DNA of 64,000 bases, from the NCBI RefSeq assembly GCF_040958095.1, contig NC_091181.1, forward strand, positions 23,973,160 to 24,037,159, written 5' to 3'. The notes below the pieces were generated by a model. That model had not been told where the DNA came from and made no database searches. It saw only the letters and a list, made by a program, of their open reading frames with translations. The DNA comes from Procambarus clarkii. Lineage: Eukaryota > Arthropoda > Malacostraca > Decapoda > Cambaridae. Every line of letters begins with the position of its first letter. The first letter of the stretch is position 1. The position numbers and the translations under genes were made by a program. Below, one piece after another: positions 58,745 through 64,000 of the stretch.

Positions 58745-59597
58745 TCAGGCAGAAAATCTTGCAATAGTCGCTGAAATTAAGAGAGCTGTGAGAGTACTTA
58801 CCAATCAGGGAAGAGTCATCAAGTTTCTGTGGATCCCCTCCCATGTTGGAATATGTGGGAATGAGCGAGCAGATGTGCTGGCTCCTGAAGGCGCTGAAGG
58901 AGACCATATTGAATACTTCATACCCAAGACTCAACTACAAATTAGAGGTATTATCAGGCAACATCACCGTGAGAAGGTAACTGAGGAAAGGAGGATAGAA
59001 GCACAAACCAGTGAATCTGTACGATGGTACAACATGGTTGCAGCTGGCAATCCCAGTCATTATGGCCGAAGAGGAGGAGGACGAGGGAGAGAATCAGTAA
59101 TAGCGAGAATCCGTCTTGGATAGAAATATCCATGGAGATTTGGAATGGAAACAACAGTTGATCAGCGAAGTTGCAGAATCTGTGGTGAGAGTGATGGACA
59201 CCGCCTTGACCACTATCTACGTGAATGTGAACACCTGAGAGACATTAGGAATATGTGTAGAATAATAAACCCCAGATTGTTTGAGTTAGGAAAACACTAT
59301 TTGTCAAATATTGATACTGTTCTTAAAAGATTTCCCCATTTTGCACCCGCAAGATAACGTAAGCTTTAAAGGGTTGATAGATGTTAATCTTCTTGTTTGA
59401 GGAGCTGTTCACTTGAGACAGTTAAGCAAGTCCCAGCTGTGTCTGGGTACAAGTGACAGGATGAACAACCCAGCGGGTTTTCTTCCTATTGGGGAGTGTT
59501 GTACATGCTGCTATGGCGGTGTGTCCACTCACAAGATGAGTGGCGCTGCCCAATAAACTCGCCCCTCGGGGCAAAATTTAAAAAAAAAATTACAGGT
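58745..59597 (+). mobile_element. I/Jockey-type LINE: RNase H end, zinc finger and 3' UTR
   Basis: The frame 58,788-59,123 holds an RNase H C-terminus (KFLWIPSHVGICGNERADVL), then RGIIRQHHREKVTEERR and SVRWYNMVAAGNPSHYGR. A TAG at 59,121 interrupts it. The next frame holds a CXXC..H..C zinc finger (CRICGESDGHRLDHYLREC). The 3' UTR has ACCCAGCGGGTTTTCTTCC, a poly(A) signal AATAAA at about 59,552 and an A run at about 59,579-59,589. It is a 5'-truncated, mutated copy, probably of a LINE with its own RNase H. Confidence 0.82.
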
Positions 59598-59759
59598 ATA
59601 ATACCTGTGGAAATATAACAAGCCCGCATCATGCTCCAACTATGCTGCCAAGCTATACTACACATCTCAAAAAGTATACACATATACTCATAAAGAAATA
59701 ATTTCAAATAATTTTATCTCATACTAGCAGTACCCGGCCACGCGTTGCTGAGGCACAGC

Positions 59760-60155
59760 AACCTTCCCTCTCCTCCAGTCCTCCCCACCATTCCCCTCTC
59801 ACCCATTTCCTTGGCCTCCCAACCATTCCCCACTCCAACGACCCCTCGTCCTCCCCCACCATTCCACACTCCACCAACTCATCTTCCTTCCCACCATGCC
59901 CCACTTCCCTGTCCCTTTGTCCTCCCCCACCATTTTCCATTCCCCCATCCCCTCATCCTCACCATCCCAAACTCCCCCGTCCCCTCGTCTTTCCCCACCA
60001 TTACCCCCTCCCTTGTCCCCTCGTCTTCCCCACCATCTCTCCATCCCCTCGTAATCCCCACCATTCCCCACTCCCTCTCTGATGCCTTCCCAAATGGTCT
60101 GATATTGCCATCAGAAAATTGAGAACATCAAGTGATCTGATGTTCCCATCAATGA
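59760..60155 (-). repeat. left arm of long inverted repeat
   Basis: Pyrimidine-rich tandem CCCCACCATT(C/T)CC...CCCTCGTC units, ending in CCAAATGGTCTGATATTGCC and CATCAA-type sequence. The reverse complement matches 60,875-61,215 (ATCATTTGGGAATGCATCAG, then GGGAATGGTGGGAAG). Open frames of up to 125 codons here are compositional. Confidence 0.8.
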
Positions 60156-60874
60156 AATATAAGAAAAACAGTTACAAAATTTAATTAAAATATGAAAAAT
60201 TAAATAAATAAACTATACTCACGAAATGAACGGTATGGTAAACAACACAGCTCATTTCCAACGCAATCCACACAAAATAATGAAATCAAAACGAAAATAA
60301 ATCAAAATCTATGAAAATTCAATTTATCAACACAATCAGAAACATTGAAATGGAATTATAACATATTTAGTATAGCATATGTGTTGCTCTTACATGCAAC
60401 AGATGGCACTGTTTTTCAAGAAAAGCATAGTTTTACCTGTCACAGGTGTGGCATCTATGCTTATGCTTACGAAATGAACGGTATGGTAAACAACACAGCT
60501 CAATTCCAACACAATGTCACACAAAATAATTAAAAAAAAAAAATAAATCTAAATCTATGAAAATAAAATTTATCTATGCAATCGGAAACATTGAAATGGA
60601 ATTCGATACATATTTAGTGTAGCGTGCATGTTGCTATTATGTGCAACAGATGGCCCTGTTTTTCAAAAACGCCTGTTTTTTACCTGTCAGAGGGGTGGCA
60701 TCTATATAGTATGTATATAAAAAGTCGCGCTTATTCGAATGCAACGTTGTCTCAAAATTTCAAAGCCATCAGTGAAGAAATTTCGAAGCTCATTTTGAGA
60801 GTATAGTTTATAGTTTTATTTTTTCCTTCTTTTTCATTTCGTTTTTTTTTAACTGTTCTTCTTATTTTTCAGTG
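60156..60874 (+). repeat. duplicated 248-bp core between the inverted arms
   Basis: ACGAAATGAACGGTATGGTA starts at 60,221 and again at 60,469. Each copy continues with AACAACACAGCTCA, GAAACATTGAAATGGAATT, GCAACAGATGGC and ACCTGTCA. The two copies differ by scattered substitutions and small indels. The second copy is followed by an AT-rich stretch. No gene is seen. Confidence 0.85.
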
Positions 60875-61215
60875 ATGGAAACATCAGAGCAAATGATGTT
60901 CCCAGTTTTCAGAAGGGAACATCAGATCATTTGGGAATGCATCAGACAATGGAGTGGGAATGGTGGGAAGAATGAGGGGACGCGGGAGTTGGGGATAGGG
61001 GGAACAAGGGGATGGGGAAATGGAGAATGATTGGGAGGACAAGAGGACAGGGGAGGATGGGAACGGTTAGGAGGACGAGGGGAACGGTGGAGTGGAGAAT
61101 AGTAGCGAGGAAAAAGGGACAGAGGGAGGGGGGAGGAATAGTGGGGAGGACGAGGAGACGGGGTGAGGGGAAATGGTGGAGAGGACGAGGGGACAGGGAA
61201 GGGGGAAATGGTGGG
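60875..61215 (+). repeat. right arm of long inverted repeat
   Basis: Purine-rich counterpart of 59,760-60,155 (GGGACGCGGGAG, GAGGACGAGGGGA, GAATGGTGGGAAG). It ends beside a perfect hairpin at 61,216-61,241 (AACGACTGGGA/TCCCAGTCGTT, 4-base loop), which abuts the first (TA)n tract. Confidence 0.8.
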
Positions 61216-61239
61216 AACGACTGGGAGCCGTCCCAGTCG

Positions 61240-61240
<1 letters not shown>

Positions 61241-61327
<87 letters not shown>
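61241..61327. repeat. (TA)n tract 1
   Basis: About 87 bp of TA dinucleotides preceding the first 389-bp fold-back unit. Further (TA)n tracts separate all following units, at about 61,717-61,760, 62,150-62,167, 62,557-62,586, 62,976-63,007, 63,398-63,483 and 63,867-63,958. Confidence 0.98.
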
Positions 61328-61330
<3 letters not shown>

Positions 61331-61713
61331 GTACCTAGTAGCCAGAACGCACTTCACGGCCTAATATGCAAGGCCCGATTTGCCTAATAAGCCAAGTTTT
61401 CCTGAATTAATATATTTTCTCTAATTTTTTTCTTATGAAATGATAAAGCTACCCATTTCATTATGTATGAGGTCAATTTTTTTTTATTGGAGTTAAAATT
61501 AATGTAGATATATGACCGAACCTAACCAACCCTACCTAACCTAACCTAACCTATCTTTATAGGTTAGGTTAGGTTTGGTAGCCGAAAAAGTTAGGTTAGG
61601 TTAGGTTAGGTAGGTTAGGTAGTCGAAAAATAATTATTTCATGAAAACTTGGCTTATTAGGCAAATCGGGCCTTGCATAGTAGGCGTAGAAGTGCGTTCT
61701 GGCTACTAGGTAC

Positions 61714-61716
<3 letters not shown>
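61328..61716 (+). mobile_element. 389-bp fold-back element, unit 1 (forward)
   Basis: The ends are inverted: GTCGTACCTAGTAGCCAGAA on the left and its complement ending GGCTACTAGGTACGAC on the right, with about 75-80 bp of terminal inverted repeat (through GCCTAATAAGCCAAGTTTTC). The interior has ACCAACCCTACCTAACC, (CCTAA)n and then (TTAGG)n, which pair with each other. It has no coding capacity and is MITE- or fold-back-like. (TA)n on both sides fits insertion at TA, or array growth. Confidence 0.88.
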
Positions 61717-61760
<44 letters not shown>

Positions 61761-61763
<3 letters not shown>

Positions 61764-62149
61764 GTACCTAGTAGCCAGAACGCACTTCTCAGCCTACTAT
61801 GCAAGGCCCAATTTGCCTAATAAGCCAAGTTTACATGAATTAATATATTTTCTCAAAAAATTTTCTTATGAAATGATAAAGCTACCCATTTCATTATGTA
61901 TGAGGTACAAAAATTTTTATTGGAGTTAAAATTAATATAGATATATGACCAAACCTAACCAACCCTACCTAACCTAACCTAACCTATCTTTATAGGTTAG
62001 GTTAGGTTAAGTTGCCGAAAAAACTAGGTTAGGTTAGGTTTGGTAGGTCAGGTAGTCGAAAAACAATTAATTCATGAAAACTTGGCTTATTAGGCAAATC
62101 GGGCCGTGTATAGTAGGCTGAGAAGTGAGTTCTGGCTACTAGGCACGAC
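61761..62149 (+). mobile_element. 389-bp fold-back element, unit 2 (forward)
   Basis: Same orientation and length as unit 1 (AAATGATAAAGCTACCCATT in the left half). The right end carries the variant GGCACGAC for GGTACGAC. Confidence 0.88.
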
Positions 62150-62167
62150 ATATATATATATATATAT

Positions 62168-62553
62168 GTCGTACCTAGTAGCCAGAACGCACTTTTCATC
62201 CTACTATGCAATGCCCGATTTGCCTAATAAGCCAAGTTTTCATGAATTAATCTTTTTTCGACTACCTAACCTACCTAACCTAACCTAACCTAACTTTTTC
62301 GGCTACCTAACCGAACCTAACCTATAGAGAGAGGTTAGGTTAGGTTAGGTAGGGTTGGTTAGGTTCGGTCATATATCTACGTTAATTTTATCTCAAATAA
62401 AAACAAATTGATCTCATACACAATGAAATGAGTAGCTTTATCATTTCACAAGAAAAAAATTTGTGAACATATATTAATTCAGGAAAACTTGGCTTATTAG
62501 GCAAATCGGGCCTTGCATAGTAGGCTGAAAAGTGCGTTCTGGCTACTAGGTAC

Positions 62554-62556
<3 letters not shown>
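62168..62556 (-). mobile_element. 389-bp fold-back element, unit 3 (reverse)
   Basis: Same length but inverted: after the left terminal repeat it runs TCTTTTTTCGACTACC, then the CCTAA block, with the GTAGCTTTATCATTTCA side on the right. Confidence 0.88.
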
Positions 62557-62586
<30 letters not shown>

Positions 62587-62589
<3 letters not shown>

Positions 62590-62972
62590 GTACCTAATAG
62601 CCAGAACGCACTTCTCAGCCTACTATTCAAGGCCCGATTTGCCTAATAAGCCAAGTTTTCATGAATTAATGTTTTTTCGTCTACCTAACCTACCTAACCT
62701 AACCTAACCTAGCTTTTTTGGCTACCTAACCTAACCTTACCTATAAATATAGGTTAGGTTAGGTTAGGTAGGGTTGGTTAGGTTCGGTCATATATCTACG
62801 TTAATTTTAACTCCAATAAAAAAAAATTGACCTCATACATAGAGAAAAGGGTTGCTTTATCATTTCATAAGAAAAAAATTATAGTAAATATATTAATTCA
62901 GGAAAACTTGGCTTATTAGGCAAATCGGGCCTTGAATAGTAGGCTGAGAAGTGAGTTCTGGCTATTAGGTAC

Positions 62973-62975
<3 letters not shown>
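62587..62975 (-). mobile_element. 389-bp fold-back element, unit 4 (reverse)
   Basis: Reverse orientation. It carries private variants (CTACTATTCAAGGCCC, ATAGAGAAAAGGGTTGC) that recur as the mirror image in unit 5. Confidence 0.88.
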
Positions 62976-63007
<32 letters not shown>

Positions 63008-63010
<3 letters not shown>

Positions 63011-63394
63011 GTACCTAGTAGCCAGAACTCACTTCTCAGCCTACTATTCAAGGCCCGATTTGCCTAATAAGCCAAGTTTTCCTGAATTAATATATTTACT
63101 ATAATTGTTTTCTTATGAAATGATAAAGCAACCCTTTTCTCTATGTATGAGGTCAATTTTTTTTTATTGGAGTTAAAATTAACGTAGATATATGACCGAA
63201 CCTAACCAACCCTACCTAACCTAACCTAACCTATATTTATAGGTAAGGTTAGGTTAGGTAGCCAAAAAAAGCTAGGTTAGGTTAGGTTAGGTAGGTTAGG
63301 TAGACGAAAAAACATTAATTCATGAAAACTTGGCTTATTAGGCAAATCGGGCCTTGAATAGTAGGCTGAGAAGTGCGTTCTGGCTATTAGGTAC

Positions 63395-63397
<3 letters not shown>
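63008..63397 (+). mobile_element. fold-back element, unit 5 (forward, 390 bp)
   Basis: Forward orientation. It shares the private variants of unit 4 as reverse complement, so units 4 and 5 with the (TA)n between them form one long palindrome. Confidence 0.88.
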
Positions 63398-63483
<86 letters not shown>

Positions 63484-63486
<3 letters not shown>

Positions 63487-63863
63487 GTACCTAGTAGCCA
63501 GAACGCACTTCTCAGCCTACTATGCAAGGCCCGATTTGCCTAATAAGCCAAGTTTTCCTGAATTATTTTATTTTCTCTAATTTTTTTCCTATGAAATGAT
63601 AAAGCTACCCATTTCATTATATATGAGGTCAATTTTTTTTATTGGAGTTAAAATTAACGTAGTTATATGACCGAACCTAACCAACCCTACCTAACCTAAC
63701 CTATCTTTATAGGTTAGGTTAGGTTAGGTAGCCGAAAAAGTTAGGTTAGGCTAGGTTAGGTAGGTTAGGTAGTCGAAAAATAATTAATTCATGAAAACTT
63801 GGCTTATTAGGCAAATCGGGCCTTGCATAGTAGGCTGAGAAGTGCTTTCTGGCTACTAGGTAC

Positions 63864-63866
<3 letters not shown>
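63484..63866 (+). mobile_element. fold-back element, unit 6 (forward, 383 bp)
   Basis: Forward orientation. It is slightly shorter because one CCTAACCTAA step is missing from the interior. Confidence 0.88.
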
Positions 63867-63958
<92 letters not shown>

Positions 63959-63961
<3 letters not shown>

Positions 63962-64000
63962 GTACCTAGTAGCCAGAACGCACTTCTCTGCCTACTATGC
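63959..64000 (+). mobile_element. fold-back element, unit 7 (cut by window end)
   Basis: Only the left terminal repeat is present (GTCGTACCTAGTAGCCAGAA onward). Confidence 0.85.

Noticed and set aside
60345-60806. 60-62-codon frames in the duplicated core
   Set aside because: Short, not conserved between the two 248-bp copies in frame, with no motif.
61540-63780. true telomere or subtelomere
   Set aside because: CCTAA/TTAGG runs are only a few repeats long, occur as inverted pairs inside each 389-bp unit, and are followed by ordinary DNA.

Overview
This is eukaryotic, repeat-dominated nuclear DNA, most likely from a decapod crustacean and plausibly a crayfish. The support is the presence of (TTAGG)/(CCTAA)-type motifs, tRNA-derived SINEs and LINE 3' ends of the kind I associate with decapods, Gypsy and CR1/Jockey-like retroelement relics, long (TA)n and (CA)n tracts, and one spliced gene for a secreted chitin-binding (peritrophin-type) protein. 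Nothing looks bacterial or viral. The species is inferred from memory of repeat families and was not searched.

Layout. 1-9.7 kb: a decayed Gypsy-type LTR retrotransposon (gag, CCHC zinc knuckle, protease, partial RT/RNase H on +) lies between stretches of a ~121-bp satellite. This part also holds a SINE, a G-rich low-complexity tract, a LINE 3' end and a 50-bp tandem repeat. About 10.1-45.65 kb: one giant 21-bp minisatellite, roughly 30.5 kb of repeat or about 1,450 units, with higher-order structure that includes kilobase blocks copied almost unchanged. It is split at 21,918-26,895 by a complete, very young, non-autonomous LTR retrotransposon on the minus strand, with near-identical 799/798-bp LTRs, a 4-bp target duplication, a tRNA-Leu-type primer site and a polypurine tract. 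Because 21 is a multiple of 3, five of six frames stay open across the array, so very long apparent ORFs (one of 1,730 codons) are artefacts.

About 45.9-54.25 kb: the only convincing host gene. I model three exons on +: a 12-codon signal-peptide exon (45,923-45,958), exon 2 (52,001-52,118) and exon 3 (53,718-54,244). Splice phases agree, and the joined product of about 226 residues carries three six-cysteine CBM14 chitin-binding domains. Its first intron holds a second SINE, satellite DNA, a retroelement leader fragment, a 1.6-kb 24-bp minisatellite with a CACGTG site in most units, and a LINE 3' end. Its second intron holds a near-perfect ~0.83-kb inverted repeat.

54.4-59.6 kb: a pile of retroelement fragments. 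Two 5'-truncated LINEs of one family lie head to tail, joined by a (CA)n tail. A different LINE is nested in the second on the opposite strand, and its 3' tail matches that of the SINEs. Then come the start of a Gypsy element on minus and the RNase H end of an I/Jockey-type LINE. 59.7-61.2 kb is a long inverted repeat around a duplicated 248-bp segment. 61.3-64 kb is an array of 389-bp fold-back elements with telomere-like CCTAA/TTAGG interiors, separated by (TA)n tracts; two neighbours form a near-perfect ~0.8-kb palindrome.
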